A stretch of 64,000 nucleotides of DNA from Sphingomonas aracearum (GCF_003345355.1 NZ_QQNB01000003.1:310001-374000), one strand, 5' to 3'; shown: positions 46,029 through 54,123, counted from the first letter of the stretch. The notes: generated by a model from the sequence alone, not told the origin. Made by a program: numbers and translations.

Positions 46029-46406
46029 GTGCTGCAGGGGACTGGAGATACCCAGCAAAGGGCACGAATGCTGCGGCAGCAGATGTCGCCTGCCGAGATC
46101 GCCTTGTGGCTCGCCCTGCGGGGCAAGCCAAATGGGCTGAAGTTCCGCAAGCAGCATCCCTCCGGCCCCTACGTGGCCGATTTCTACTGTCATGCAGCCC
46201 GGCTGGTGATCGAGGTCGATGGCGAGGCGCATGGCTGTGGCGATCGGCCGATGCGCGATGCTGCACGGGACCGGTGGTTCGCGGAACGAGGGCTGGAGAC
46301 GTTGCGAGTGCCGGCTGTTGAAGTTCTGAAGGATTGCGATGCCGTGACGCGCGGCGTCTGTTCCGTTGCTGCCGAGCGCATCGCGCGAGCCGATCAAGGA
46401 AGCTGA
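46029..46406 (+). CDS. DUF559 endonuclease-like protein inserted in the pnt operon
   Basis: This 125-residue protein belongs to DUF559, related to very-short-patch-repair endonucleases: [57 protein letters not shown] with the PD-(D/E)XK-type ADFYC...[21 protein letters not shown] completes it. The role of these short proteins is not established. It begins directly after a palindromic repeat and ends two bases before pntAB, so it looks like an insertion carried with or next to the repeat. The start codon could lie slightly downstream. Confidence 0.85.
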   Translation: MLQGTGDTQQRARMLRQQMSPAEIALWLALRGKPNGLKFRKQHPSGPYVADFYCHAARLVIEVDGEAHGCGDRPMRDAARDRWFAERGLETLRVPAVEVLKDCDAVTRGVCSVAAERIARADQGS

Positions 46407-46407
46407 T

Positions 46408-46716
46408 ATGGACTTCATCTCGATCCTGTCGATCTTCGTGCTGGCGTGTTTCGTCGGCTATTACGTGGTGTGGTCGGTGACGCCGGCGCTGCACACGCCG
46501 CTGATGGCGGTGACCAATGCGATCTCGTCCGTCATCATCGTCGGCGCGCTGATCGCGGCGGCGGCGAGCGGGGCCGGGGCGGCGGGCGGCACGTCCAAGT
46601 GGCTGGGGCTGCTGGCGGTGGTGCTGGCGAGCGTGAACATCTTCGGCGGATTCGCCGTCACGCAGCGGATGCTGGCGATGTACAGGAAGAAGGCGCCGGC
46701 GGGCGCTCAGAAGTAG
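46408..46716 (+). CDS. pntAB: NAD(P) transhydrogenase subunit alpha part 2
   Basis: This 102-residue membrane subunit has three to four spans: [49 protein letters not shown] is diagnostic, followed by [31 protein letters not shown]. It forms part of the proton channel with PntB. The ATG at 46408 has AAGGAAG upstream. The separate PntAA/PntAB arrangement is normal for alphaproteobacteria and is not a broken pntA. Confidence 0.95.
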   Translation: MDFISILSIFVLACFVGYYVVWSVTPALHTPLMAVTNAISSVIIVGALIAAAASGAGAAGGTSKWLGLLAVVLASVNIFGGFAVTQRMLAMYRKKAPAGAQK

Positions 46717-46719
46717 GTC

Positions 46720-46797
46720 GTCATCCCGGCGAAGACCGGGACACACCGCGCCGCAAGCGCTGGTGGAGAGAGGGATCCCGGCCTTCGCCGGGGTGAC
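46720..46797. repeat. Intergenic inverted repeat, GTCATCCCGGCGAAGACCGGG family
   Basis: GTCATCCCGGCGAAGACCGG at the left faces CCGGCCTTCGCCGGGGTGAC at the right around a 33-base centre. This element, common in GC-rich proteobacteria, separates pntAB from pntB by about 100 bases. Confidence 0.8.
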
Positions 46798-46817
46798 GGA
46801 AAGAGGGGCGGGGCCAA

Positions 46818-48335
46818 GTGGAACATACGACAGCAGTGAACCCGTGGGTGGCCCTGGCCTATCTGATCGCGGGCGTGTGCTTCATCCTGGCGCTGCGTGG
46901 CCTCTCCAGCCCGGCGACGAGCCAGCGGGGCAACCGGATGGGCATGATCGGCATGGCCATCGCCGTCGTCACCACGCTGGTGACGCATGTGCCGGTGAAC
47001 CGCATGGGGCTGGTGCTGACCGGGCCGGAGGGCGAGGTGCTGACGGCAGGGTCGTTCGTCGCCAGCATCGATACGCTTGCGGTCGTCGAGATCCTCGCCG
47101 CGATCCTTGTCGGCGCGGTTATCGGCATCGTCACCGCGCGGCGGATCGCGATGACGGCGATGCCGCAGCTGGTCGCCGCGTTCCACTCGCTGGTCGGCCT
47201 CGCCGCGGTGCTGGTGGCGTGCGCGGCGTTCCTCAATCCGGTGGCGTTCGGTATCGCGGACGTGGTGACGCCGCTGATCGGGCCGCCGTTCGCGACGATC
47301 CACCCCGTGAGCCGGATCGAGATGATCCTGGGCGTGGCGATCGGCGCGATCACGTTCTCGGGATCGGTGATCGCCTTCCTGAAGCTCAACGGCAACATGG
47401 GGGGCAAGCCGATCCTGTTGCCGCAGCGGCACGCGATCAACCTGGGCGTGGCGCTGGCGATCGTCTGGTTCGCGTTCGGTTTCTGGATGAGCCAGTCGCC
47501 GTTCGACTTCTGGATGGTGACGATCCTCTCCTTCGCGATCGGCTTCCTGCTGATCGTGCCGATCGGCGGGGCGGACATGCCGGTGGTGGTGTCGATGCTG
47601 AACAGCTATTCGGGCTGGGCGGCGGCGGCGATGGGCTTCACGCTGCACAATTCGGCGATGATCATCACCGGGGCGCTGGTGGGCTCGTCGGGCGCGATCC
47701 TGAGCTACATCATGTGCCGGGCGATGAACCGCTCGTTCCTCAGCGTGATCGCCGGCGGGTTCGGGGCGAGCGCAGAGCCGGGCGGCGCGGCGGCGGCGAG
47801 TGACCGGCCGTGGAAGCGAGGGAGCGCGGAGGATGCCGCGTTCCTGATGCAACAGGCCGAGCAGGTCATCATCGTGCCCGGCTACGGCATGGCGGTGGCG
47901 CAGGCGCAGCATGTGCTGCGCGAGATGGGAGACAAGCTGAAGGAGCACGGCGTGCGGGTGAAATACGCCATCCACCCGGTGGCCGGGCGGATGCCGGGGC
48001 ACATGAACGTGCTGCTGGCGGAGGCGAACGTGCCCTATGACGAGGTGTTCGAGCTGGAGGACATCAACTCCGAGTTCGCGCAAACCGACGTTGCGTTCGT
48101 GATCGGCGCCAACGACGTGACCAACCCGGCGGCCAAGACCGACAAGAGCTCGCCCATCTACGGCATGCCGGTGCTCGACGTGGAGCGGGCCAAGACGGTG
48201 CTGTTCATCAAGCGCAGCATGGGCGGCGTGGGCTATGCCGGCGTCGACAACGACGTGTTCTACCGCGACAACACGATGATGCTGCTGGCCGATGCGAAGA
48301 AGATGGTCGAGGAGATCGTCAAGAACCTCGATTGA
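46818..48335 (+). CDS. pntB: NAD(P) transhydrogenase subunit beta
   Basis: This 505-residue subunit has about eight membrane spans in its first 300 residues, then the NADP(H)-binding domain III. GGADMPVVVSMLNSYSGWAAAAMGFTLHN is diagnostic. AEQVIIVPGYGMAVAQAQHVLREM, HPVAGRMPGHMNVLLAEANVPYDEVFELEDIN and VIGANDVTNPAAKTDKSSPIYGMPVLDV define the nucleotide site. It starts with GTG at 46818 after GAGGGGCGGGG. Its last 18 bases are the first part of a 48-base tandem repeat. Confidence 0.95.
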   Translation: MEHTTAVNPWVALAYLIAGVCFILALRGLSSPATSQRGNRMGMIGMAIAVVTTLVTHVPVNRMGLVLTGPEGEVLTAGSFVASIDTLAVVEILAAILVGAVIGIVTARRIAMTAMPQLVAAFHSLVGLAAVLVACAAFLNPVAFGIADVVTPLIGPPFATIHPVSRIEMILGVAIGAITFSGSVIAFLKLNGNMGGKPILLPQRHAINLGVALAIVWFAFGFWMSQSPFDFWMVTILSFAIGFLLIVPIGGADMPVVVSMLNSYSGWAAAAMGFTLHNSAMIITGALVGSSGAILSYIMCRAMNRSFLSVIAGGFGASAEPGGAAAASDRPWKRGSAEDAAFLMQQAEQVIIVPGYGMAVAQAQHVLREMGDKLKEHGVRVKYAIHPVAGRMPGHMNVLLAEANVPYDEVFELEDINSEFAQTDVAFVIGANDVTNPAAKTDKSSPIYGMPVLDVERAKTVLFIKRSMGGVGYAGVDNDVFYRDNTMMLLADAKKMVEEIVKNLD

Positions 48336-48448
48336 TGCCCCCGGCATCGGTTCTTGCCGATCTCCGTCAAGAACCTAGATTGATGCCCCCGGCATCGGTT
48401 CTTGCCGATCTCCGTCAAGAACCTCGATTGATGCCCCCGGCATCGGTT
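48318..48448 (+). repeat. 48-bp tandem repeat, about 2.7 copies, starting inside pntB
   Basis: Units begin at 48318, 48366 and 48414; the first two are complete and differ at one base, and the third stops after 35 bases. The unit starts with the last codons of pntB (GTCAAGAACCTCGATTGA). It contains CAAGAACC...GGTTCTTG enclosing GATGCC-CCC-GGCATC, a strong hairpin. The 3' end of pntB with its hairpin has therefore been duplicated downstream. The rest of the 320-base gap to 48655 holds nothing recognisable. Confidence 0.9.
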
Positions 48449-48655
48449 CGGCGAAGGCGGGCATTCACGGCGGCAGCGCGCGTGTTTGCCGTGGGACGGC
48501 GGGTCCGGGTTCCTGCCGACACGGGGATGACGGACCGGGCGATCGCTCCGTTGCGGAGCTAGTGCGGGCCTGTTCGCTCCGCTACGGCGGGAGCTTGCGG
48601 CGTTGATCCCGATCGACGTGGCATGAGGTGATCGAGAGCAGGGGCAGGATCGCGC

Positions 48656-49618
48656 ATGGAGTATGACAGCTCGGTAACCCGCGTGGGGGCGCAGGCGGGT
48701 CTCGGAGCGCCGATGCTGGTGATCGCCGAGGAAGGGAACGGAGCCGAGGCCTGGACGACGGCCGCGGCCCTGATCGGCGGGCGCGTGCTGGAGCGGCTCG
48801 GCTGGGAGGCGGTCGGCGCGCGGCTCGGCAGCCATGCGGTGCGCCCGATCCTGCTGGTGGACAGCTGGAGGGCGGACGAGGCGGTGCTCGCCGAGGCGCT
48901 GCCGCGGATCGACACGTTCGCGCGCGCGGGCGGCGTGCCGGTGGTGGTGGCGCTGCAGGAGTCGCACATCGACATCGTCGCCGCGACGCTGATGAGCCCG
49001 GGCGTGCAGCTGCTGTGCGGGCCGAGCATGGCCGAGCGCGTGGCGGCGCTGGCCGTGGCGGCGGAGGCCTGGGGCGCCGCGCCGACGCTGCACGATGCCG
49101 CGCACGAGGGCGAGGCCGAGCGCCTGCAACGGCTCAATGCGGAGATCGCGCGCATCGCCGAGCTGCTCGCCCGGCTGACGCGCGGCGAGGCCGGCGGGGC
49201 ATCGGAGGCGGGGGACGCCCTGGCCGATCGCCGGCGCGGCTTTGCGGCGGAACCGGCGGCGGCGGAGGTGGCGATCGATGCCGCGGAGGTACGCCGGGCG
49301 ATCCGCGTGCGGCGGCTGCGCGAGCAGTTCTTCGCCGCGGGCCTGTTCGAGGACCCGGCCTGGGACATGCTGCTGGACCTGTTCGCCGCGGAGCTGGAGG
49401 GGAACCGGGTGTCGGTGTCCAGCCTGTGCATCGCCGCGGCGGTGGCGCCGACCACGGCGCTGCGCTGGATCGGCAAGATGAGCGAGGCCGGGCTGTTGGT
49501 CCGCTCGCCCGATCCCCGCGACCGGCGCCGCGCGTACATGGCGCTGTCCGACCAGTCGCGCGGCGCGCTGCACGGATACGTCGCAGCCTTGAAGCGGCAG
49601 GGCCTGGCGCTGGCCTGA
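48656..49618 (+). CDS. Winged-helix (MarR-like) DNA-binding protein
   Basis: This 320-residue protein has two parts. The N-terminal 150 residues (GAPMLVIAEEGNGAEAWTTAAALIGGRVLERLGW...RPILLVDSW) look like a receiver-like alpha/beta fold without a clear phosphorylation site. A helical linker follows, and then a C-terminal winged helix of the MarR kind (VSVSSLCIAAAVAPTTALRWIGKMSEAGLLVRSPDPRDRRRAYMALSDQ). Similar two-part proteins occur widely in sphingomonads. Its targets are unknown, and it stands alone before tRNA-Val. Confidence 0.8.
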   Translation: MEYDSSVTRVGAQAGLGAPMLVIAEEGNGAEAWTTAAALIGGRVLERLGWEAVGARLGSHAVRPILLVDSWRADEAVLAEALPRIDTFARAGGVPVVVALQESHIDIVAATLMSPGVQLLCGPSMAERVAALAVAAEAWGAAPTLHDAAHEGEAERLQRLNAEIARIAELLARLTRGEAGGASEAGDALADRRRGFAAEPAAAEVAIDAAEVRRAIRVRRLREQFFAAGLFEDPAWDMLLDLFAAELEGNRVSVSSLCIAAAVAPTTALRWIGKMSEAGLLVRSPDPRDRRRAYMALSDQSRGALHGYVAALKRQGLALA

Positions 49619-49773
49619 GACGGCGGTTCGGGCGCGCGTGCGTTCGGGGAGCGGGCGCTACGGCGGGCAGAAGCCGGGCATCGTCGCCCGCGGGCCAGTC
49701 GCCGGGCAGCGCGACACCTGCACACCGCCGCTTGCCTCCGCCGCCGCGCCGGGGCATGGAGGCGATCCCGCAG

Positions 49774-49849
49774 GGGCGATTAGCTCAGTTGGTAGAGCGT
49801 CTCGTTTACACCGAGAATGTCGGCGGTTCGAGCCCGTCATCGCCCACCA
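49774..49849 (+). tRNA. tRNA-Val (anticodon UAC)
   Basis: The acceptor arms GGGCGAT and ATCGCCC pair, followed by encoded ACCA. The D arm GCTC...GAGC, the anticodon stem TCTCG-TTTACAC-CGAGA with anticodon TAC, and the T arm GGCGG-TTCGAGC-CCGTC (one G-U pair) complete the cloverleaf. No integrase or att duplicate was seen nearby. The last 44 bases overlap, antisense, the 3' end of a YciI-like gene. Confidence 0.95.
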
Positions 49850-50150
49850 TTTCCTCCGGCCGCCGCACCGGCGTGGCGGCGTTCTCGCCGACCACGGTGA
49901 TCCAGCGATCGACCCGCCAGCCGGTGACCAGGCCCTGGGTCACGTACGGGTCGGCCCCGGCAAAGGCGGTGGCGGCGGCTTCCGAATCAAACAGGAGCAG
50001 CGCCTCCGCCGGCGGATCGCCCACCGCGCCGCCGAGGAGCAGGCCGGTTCCGGTCGCCTCCCAGGCGAGCGACAGGTGCGCGTCGCGCAGCGCGGCGCGG
50101 CGATCGAGATAGTCGGGGGCCAAAGTGTAGCGCAGGAGGAAGTGCGCCAT
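49806..50150 (-). CDS. YciI-like protein
   Basis: This 114-residue protein is of the YciI-like ferredoxin-fold family: HFLLRYTLAPDYLDRRAALRDAHLSLAWEATGTGLLLGGAVGDPPAEALLLFDSEAAATAFAGADPYVTQGLVTGWRVDRW. The enzymatic role is unknown. The last residues (DDGLEPPTFSV) are encoded by the antisense strand of tRNA-Val, a well-known trailing artefact in which a gene reads into a tRNA. The functional protein probably ends its fold before that. It is followed upstream by the XRE regulator on the same strand. Confidence 0.82.
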   Translation of the reverse strand: MAHFLLRYTLAPDYLDRRAALRDAHLSLAWEATGTGLLLGGAVGDPPAEALLLFDSEAAATAFAGADPYVTQGLVTGWRVDRWITVVGENAATPVRRPEEMVGDDGLEPPTFSV

Positions 50151-50163
50151 CCGGCCGGCGACC

Positions 50164-50727
50164 TCAGAATTCGCGGACGAGGCGCAGCGCCTGGGCGAGC
50201 CAGGGCGCTGCCGGCACCGACACCGGCCGCGCGCCGGCGGCGGGGGAGAGGACGGTGAGCGCTCCGTTGTCCACGGAGAGCAGGCGGCCGAAGAGGAAGC
50301 GGCCGGCCGGCTGCGGCACCAGCACGTCGCGGTGCAGCGCCTGCGCAAAGGCATCGGGCGACAGCCGTTCGCACCAGATCTGGTCGCCGGAGCGATAGTC
50401 GCCGATCCCGGCCGCCACCGTGATCGCGACCAGGCCGGGGGTGATCGGCGGCGGGGCGAGCACGGCAGCGCGCTTGGGCGCATGGGCGCCATCGACGCCG
50501 AGGATCGCAGCGACCGGCAGGTCCGCGCGATCCGGCAGCGAGACGAGATCGGCGGCGGTGACGCCGAGCGCGGCGGCGATGCGGTTCAGCCAGCCGACCG
50601 ACACGGTGCGCGTGCCGGTTTCGAGGCGGCCGATGGTCTGCGCCGTGGTGGGGGGAACGCAGGCCTTGGCGACCTCTTCCAGCGTCATGCCCTTGGCGCG
50701 CCGGACTTCGCGAATGGCAGTGATCAT
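50164..50727 (-). CDS. XRE-family transcriptional regulator, candidate GTA regulator
   Basis: This 187-residue protein has an N-terminal lambda-repressor-like helix-turn-helix (IREVRRAKGMTLEEVAKACVPPTTAQTIGRLETGTRTVSVGWLNRIAAALGV). A C-terminal beta-rich domain (YRSGDQIWCERLSPDAFAQALHRDVLVPQPAGRFLFGRLLSVDNGALTVLSP) resembles the S24/LexA fold but has no visible Ser-Lys dyad. The sequence AACCAGATCGGTTTTT stands 15 bases upstream of its ATG and again at the GTA promoter. It is divergent from a DUF6456 gene. It could be a repressor like Caulobacter RogA or an activator like GafY; sequence alone does not decide. Confidence 0.8.
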   Translation of the reverse strand: MITAIREVRRAKGMTLEEVAKACVPPTTAQTIGRLETGTRTVSVGWLNRIAAALGVTAADLVSLPDRADLPVAAILGVDGAHAPKRAAVLAPPPITPGLVAITVAAGIGDYRSGDQIWCERLSPDAFAQALHRDVLVPQPAGRFLFGRLLSVDNGALTVLSPAAGARPVSVPAAPWLAQALRLVREF

Positions 50728-50742
50728 TTCCAACAAAATCCT

Positions 50743-50758
50743 AACCAGATCGGTTTTT
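50743..50758. promoter_or_regulatory. Putative operator between the XRE regulator and the DUF6456 gene
   Basis: AACCAGATCGGTTTTT is identical over 16 bases to 18391-18406 at the GTA promoter. Here it lies next to the XRE gene's ribosome site (AGGA at 50739-50742 read on the minus strand) and about 60 bases before the DUF6456 start. A bound protein could block XRE expression and act on the divergent promoter. No strong sigma-70 promoter is evident for the DUF6456 gene, which suggests it needs activation. Confidence 0.7.
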
Positions 50759-50819
50759 CGCTTTCCTACATCGGGGGCGCCGTGACAAGAGGCTAATTGC
50801 GAACACAAGGGGAACGACA

Positions 50820-51287
50820 ATGCGCGAGCTGGCGGAACGGAGCCTGGACGAGTTCGGCGTGGTGCCGGAAGGCGGGCGAACGCGCGCGAACGCCCGGCGG
50901 GTAACGGTGAACGTCGCCGAGTCGCCGCTCGGCTGGCTGAAGGCGCGCGGGATGGTGGACGATCGCCAGTTCGAGGCGGGCGAGCGGCTGCGCGCGGATT
51001 ACGAGCGGGCGGCGCTGGGCCCGCGGGTGACCATGCGGTGGACGGCGCGGGTGGACGGCGCGGGCGCGGGGCTCGATCCGGCGGAAGCGCAGCTGGCGGC
51101 CAAGCGGCGCTTCGATGCGGCGGTGACGGCGGCGGGACCGGGCCTCAGCGACGTGCTGTGGCGGGTGGTGTGCGCGGGCGAAGGGCTGCCGGCGGCGGAG
51201 CGCGCGCTCGGCTGGCCGGCGCGGGCGGGGCGGCTGGTGCTGGGCCTGGCGCTCGACCGGGTGGCCGACCATTACCGGCTGGCGTGA
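50820..51287 (+). CDS. DUF6456 protein, candidate GafZ-like GTA activator/antiterminator
   Basis: This 155-residue protein consists of a DUF6456 domain: VTVNVAESPLGWLKARGMVDDRQFEAGERLRADYERAALGPRVTMRW, then AQLAAKRRFDAAVTAAGPGLSDVLWRVVCAGEGLPAAERALGWPARAGRLVLGLALDRVADHY. DUF6456 forms the C-terminal half of GafA, the direct GTA activator of Rhodobacter, and the whole of Caulobacter GafZ, which acts in antitermination. As in Caulobacter, the helix-turn-helix part is encoded separately, here possibly by the divergent XRE gene. AAGGGGAA precedes the ATG. Role in GTA control is inferred from family and from the shared operator. Confidence 0.85.
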   Translation: MRELAERSLDEFGVVPEGGRTRANARRVTVNVAESPLGWLKARGMVDDRQFEAGERLRADYERAALGPRVTMRWTARVDGAGAGLDPAEAQLAAKRRFDAAVTAAGPGLSDVLWRVVCAGEGLPAAERALGWPARAGRLVLGLALDRVADHYRLA

Positions 51288-51300
51288 GGAAATGACGCCC

Positions 51301-52878
51301 TCAGGTCACCAGGCGGCGCAGGCCGGCCAATGTGTCCGCCTCGGCCGCGGGCTTGTCGGTGCGGATGCGGGCGATGCGCGGGAAGCGCATGGCGAGGCCG
51401 GACTTGTGCCGTTTCGATTCGTGGATCGAATCAAAGGCGATCTCCAGCACGAGGGTCTTTTCCACCTCGCGCACGGGGCCGAAACGGTTGAGCGTGTTCT
51501 GGCGGACGAAGCGGTCGATCTCGGCGATCTCGGCGTCGCTGATGCCTTGATACGCCTTGCCGACGGGGAGCAGCTCGCCGTCTTCGGTCCAGCAGCCGAA
51601 GGTGTAATCGCTGTACCAGGACGAACGGCGGCCGTTGCCGCGCTGCGCGTACATCATCACGCAATCGGCGGTGAGCGGATCGCGCTTCCACTTGTACCAC
51701 AAGCCGGCGCGGCGGCCGGAAATGTAGGGAGAGTCGCGGCGCTTCAGCATCACGCCCTCGATCGCCGCGTCGCGCGCGCCGGCACGGATGCCTTCCAGTT
51801 CGGTGAAGTCGCCGGCCTCGATCACCGCCGACAGATCGAAGCGGGTGGGATCGAGCCGGGCGGTGAACGCCTCCAGTCGCGCGCGGCGTTCGTGCCAGGG
51901 CAGCTCGCGCACGTCCTGCGTGCCGTCGAACAGGATGTCGTAGAGGCGGACAAAGGCGGGATAGTCCTCCAGCGTCCTGGCCGACACCTGCTTGCGGCCG
52001 AGCCGTTGTTGGAGGGCGTTGAAGCTGCCCGCTTCCCCTCCCTGGAACTCGCCGCGGACGAGCAGCTCGCCGTCGAGCACGCCGGGGGTGGCGAAGGCGG
52101 AGGCGACTTCCGGAAAGCTGTGCGTTACATCGTCGCCCGCGCGGCTGTAGAGCCGGGTCTGGCCGGCGACATGGACGAGCTGGATGCGGATGCCGTCCCA
52201 TTTCCACTCGGCGGCATACTCGGCGAGGTCGACGCGCAGGTCCTCCAGCGGATGGGCGAGCATGAAGGAGCGGAACACGGGCACATCGGCGGCGGTGGGC
52301 TGTGCGCCGGTGCCCTCGGCCCAGTCGAACAGGGCGGTGTAGGGCGGATCGATGCCGTGCCACACCTCTTCCACCGCCTCCACCTCCAGCCCGAACGCTT
52401 GCGCCAGTGCGGTCTTGGCGAGGCGCGCGGAGACGCCGATGCGCAAGCTGCCGGTCGCCATCTTGAGCAGGGCGAAGCGTTCGTCGGGCTCCATCCGGTC
52501 GAGCATGGCGGCCAGCGCGGCCGGCGCATCGGAGCGGGACATGGTGTTGAGCCGCTCCACGACTTGGGTGACGGAGATCGGCTCGGCGGGTTCGGGCGGC
52601 AGGGCCGGTGCGGGCCAGAGCAGCGACATCGTCTCGGCGGTGTCGCCGACGAAATCGCGGCTCATGCGGAACAGCACGGGATCCACCCGCGCCTCGATCA
52701 GCGCGCGCAGCACGGCGGGCTTCACGGCGGGCAGGTCGAGGTCGCCGGTCAGCGCCGCCATTGCCCAGCCGCGTTCGGGATCGGGCGTCGCGCGCAGGTA
52801 ATCGGCGACGAGCTTCAGCTTCGCGTTGCGCGAGCGGGTGTAGATCAGGGCATCGAGCAGATCGGCAAAGGCGCGCAT
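51301..52878 (-). CDS. ATP-dependent DNA ligase
   Basis: This 525-residue ATP-dependent ligase has an N-terminal DNA-binding domain (residues 1-200). The adenylation motif is EWKWDGIRIQL with Lys226 as nucleophile, then DGELLVRG, the motif IV region with EGVMLKRRDSPY and motif V WYKWKRDPL. An OB domain ends at MRFPRIARIRTDK. It differs from the essential NAD-dependent LigA and resembles the LigB/LigC-type repair ligases of proteobacteria, which can be linked to a helicase and an exonuclease, though these are not here. It converges on the DUF6456 gene. Confidence 0.92.
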   Translation of the reverse strand: MRAFADLLDALIYTRSRNAKLKLVADYLRATPDPERGWAMAALTGDLDLPAVKPAVLRALIEARVDPVLFRMSRDFVGDTAETMSLLWPAPALPPEPAEPISVTQVVERLNTMSRSDAPAALAAMLDRMEPDERFALLKMATGSLRIGVSARLAKTALAQAFGLEVEAVEEVWHGIDPPYTALFDWAEGTGAQPTAADVPVFRSFMLAHPLEDLRVDLAEYAAEWKWDGIRIQLVHVAGQTRLYSRAGDDVTHSFPEVASAFATPGVLDGELLVRGEFQGGEAGSFNALQQRLGRKQVSARTLEDYPAFVRLYDILFDGTQDVRELPWHERRARLEAFTARLDPTRFDLSAVIEAGDFTELEGIRAGARDAAIEGVMLKRRDSPYISGRRAGLWYKWKRDPLTADCVMMYAQRGNGRRSSWYSDYTFGCWTEDGELLPVGKAYQGISDAEIAEIDRFVRQNTLNRFGPVREVEKTLVLEIAFDSIHESKRHKSGLAMRFPRIARIRTDKPAAEADTLAGLRRLVT

Positions 52879-52972
52879 GGTGGCGAAACGCCCGGGGCCG
52901 CGCCGGGCTCCGGGGGAGGGGCTTGGCGGGGGGGGCTTGGCGGGGCGGGTGGGCTCCGGCTAGGGCGAGGGC

Positions 52973-53800
52973 ATGCGCCTTGCCGTTCGCCTGCTGCTGA
53001 TCCTTGTCGCACTGGGGCTGGCGGTGGCGGGCTATGCTTATTCCGAGTCGCGGCGCGAGGCGGTGGTACGGCGAATGTCGATCACCTTGCCGCGCTGGCC
53101 GGAGGGCGCGCTGCCGGTACGCGCGGTGCTGATGAGCGACCTGCATCTCGGCAACGCCTCCACCGACGAGGCGCGGGCGGCCCGGCTGATGGATCAGGTG
53201 AACGGGCTGAACCCGGACCTGGTGCTGATCGCGGGGGACTTCATCGCCGGCCATGACGCGGCCGAGGCGGCGAAGCAGGGGGCGGCGCTGGCGCGGGTGC
53301 TCGGCCGGCTGCGTGCGCCGTGGGGCACGATCGCGGTGCTGGGCAATCACGACCATTGGACGGGTGCGGCGGCGGTGCGGCGTGCGCTGGCCGCGGCGCA
53401 TGTCACCGTGCTGGCGAACGAGGCGGTGGAGGCGGGGCCGCTGGCGATCGGCGGGCTGGACGATGCCTATACGCATCGCGAGGACGTGGCGCGCACCGCG
53501 GCGGCGATGCGGCGGCTGGCAGGCGCGCGGCTGGTGTTGAGCCACTCGCCGGACGTGGCGCCGCGCCTGCCGCGCGACCTGCCGCTGCTGCTGGCGGGGC
53601 ACACGCATTGCGGGCAGGTGGTGCTGCCGCTGATCGGCCCGCCGCAGGAAGTCGCCTCACCGCATTATCGCTGCGGCGCGGTGCGCGATCCGGGGCGGCT
53701 GACGGTGGTGACGGCGGGACTGGGGACGAGCAGCGCGCCGTTCCGGCTGAACGCGCCGCCGGACCTGTGGCTGCTGACGCTCGGGGGCGAGGGGGAGTAG
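52973..53800 (+). CDS. Membrane-anchored metallophosphoesterase
   Basis: This 275-residue calcineurin-like phosphoesterase is attached by an N-terminal membrane segment (LAVRLLLILVALGLAVAGYAY). All metal motifs are visible: MSDLHLGN, IAGDFIAGHD, LGNHDHW, LSHSPDVAP and LLAGHTHCGQ. This set is typical of the YaeI/UDP-diacylglucosamine-hydrolase-like branch that acts on lipids or sugar phosphates, but the substrate is not known. It starts 94 bases from the ligase gene on the other strand. Confidence 0.9.
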   Translation: MRLAVRLLLILVALGLAVAGYAYSESRREAVVRRMSITLPRWPEGALPVRAVLMSDLHLGNASTDEARAARLMDQVNGLNPDLVLIAGDFIAGHDAAEAAKQGAALARVLGRLRAPWGTIAVLGNHDHWTGAAAVRRALAAAHVTVLANEAVEAGPLAIGGLDDAYTHREDVARTAAAMRRLAGARLVLSHSPDVAPRLPRDLPLLLAGHTHCGQVVLPLIGPPQEVASPHYRCGAVRDPGRLTVVTAGLGTSSAPFRLNAPPDLWLLTLGGEGE

Positions 53801-53811
53801 CAAGCGGCTTT

Positions 53812-53889
53812 GTTCTCCCGCGCAGGCGGGAGCCCAGGGCCAGGAACGTCTGTGCCTGCGGCCCTGGACTCCCGCTTTCGCGGGAGAAC
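53812..53889. repeat. Intergenic inverted repeat, GTTCTCCCGCGCAGGCGGGAG family
   Basis: GTTCTCCCGC and GGCGGGAGCCCAGGGCC on the left mirror GGCCCTGGACTCCCGC and GCGGGAGAAC on the right. It lies between two convergent genes, a usual place for such elements, and could serve as a two-way hairpin. Confidence 0.8.
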
Positions 53890-53895
53890 GGCTCG

Positions 53896-54081
53896 TCAGT
53901 CCAGCGCGTCCTTGACCTTCTTGCCGGCGAAGAGGCCGACCGCGAGGAGCACGAGGAACGCGATCAGCGCGATCACGAACAGCACCTTGGCGATGCCGGC
54001 AAAGGCGCTGGCCGCCCCGCCGAAGCCGAGCAGCGCGCAGACGCCGGCGATGACGAGGCAGAGGATGGCGAGGCGGATCAT
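53896..54081 (-). CDS. DUF1328 small membrane protein
   Basis: This 61-residue protein has two membrane segments (IRLAILCLVIAGVCALLGFG and IAKVLFVIALIAFLVLLAVGLF) and a basic tail, the DUF1328/YtjA pattern. Such proteins are often stress-induced, but their function is unknown. The ATG at 54081 is chosen because it starts the hydrophobic helix. It lies 42 bases behind dps on the same strand and is likely cotranscribed with that stress gene. Confidence 0.88.
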   Translation of the reverse strand: MIRLAILCLVIAGVCALLGFGGAASAFAGIAKVLFVIALIAFLVLLAVGLFAGKKVKDALD

Positions 54082-54123
54082 GAGGAGGCTCCCTGTTGTG
54101 CGGTGCAGCAACGCACCAGCGGG

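Noticed and set aside
44764-46716. pntA broken by a frameshift or insertion
   Set aside because: PntAA and PntAB are separate complete proteins in alphaproteobacteria; the inserted DUF559 gene lies between intact genes.
49774-49849. tRNA-Val as an integration site of a genomic island
   Set aside because: No integrase and no second copy of the tRNA 3' end were found on either side.
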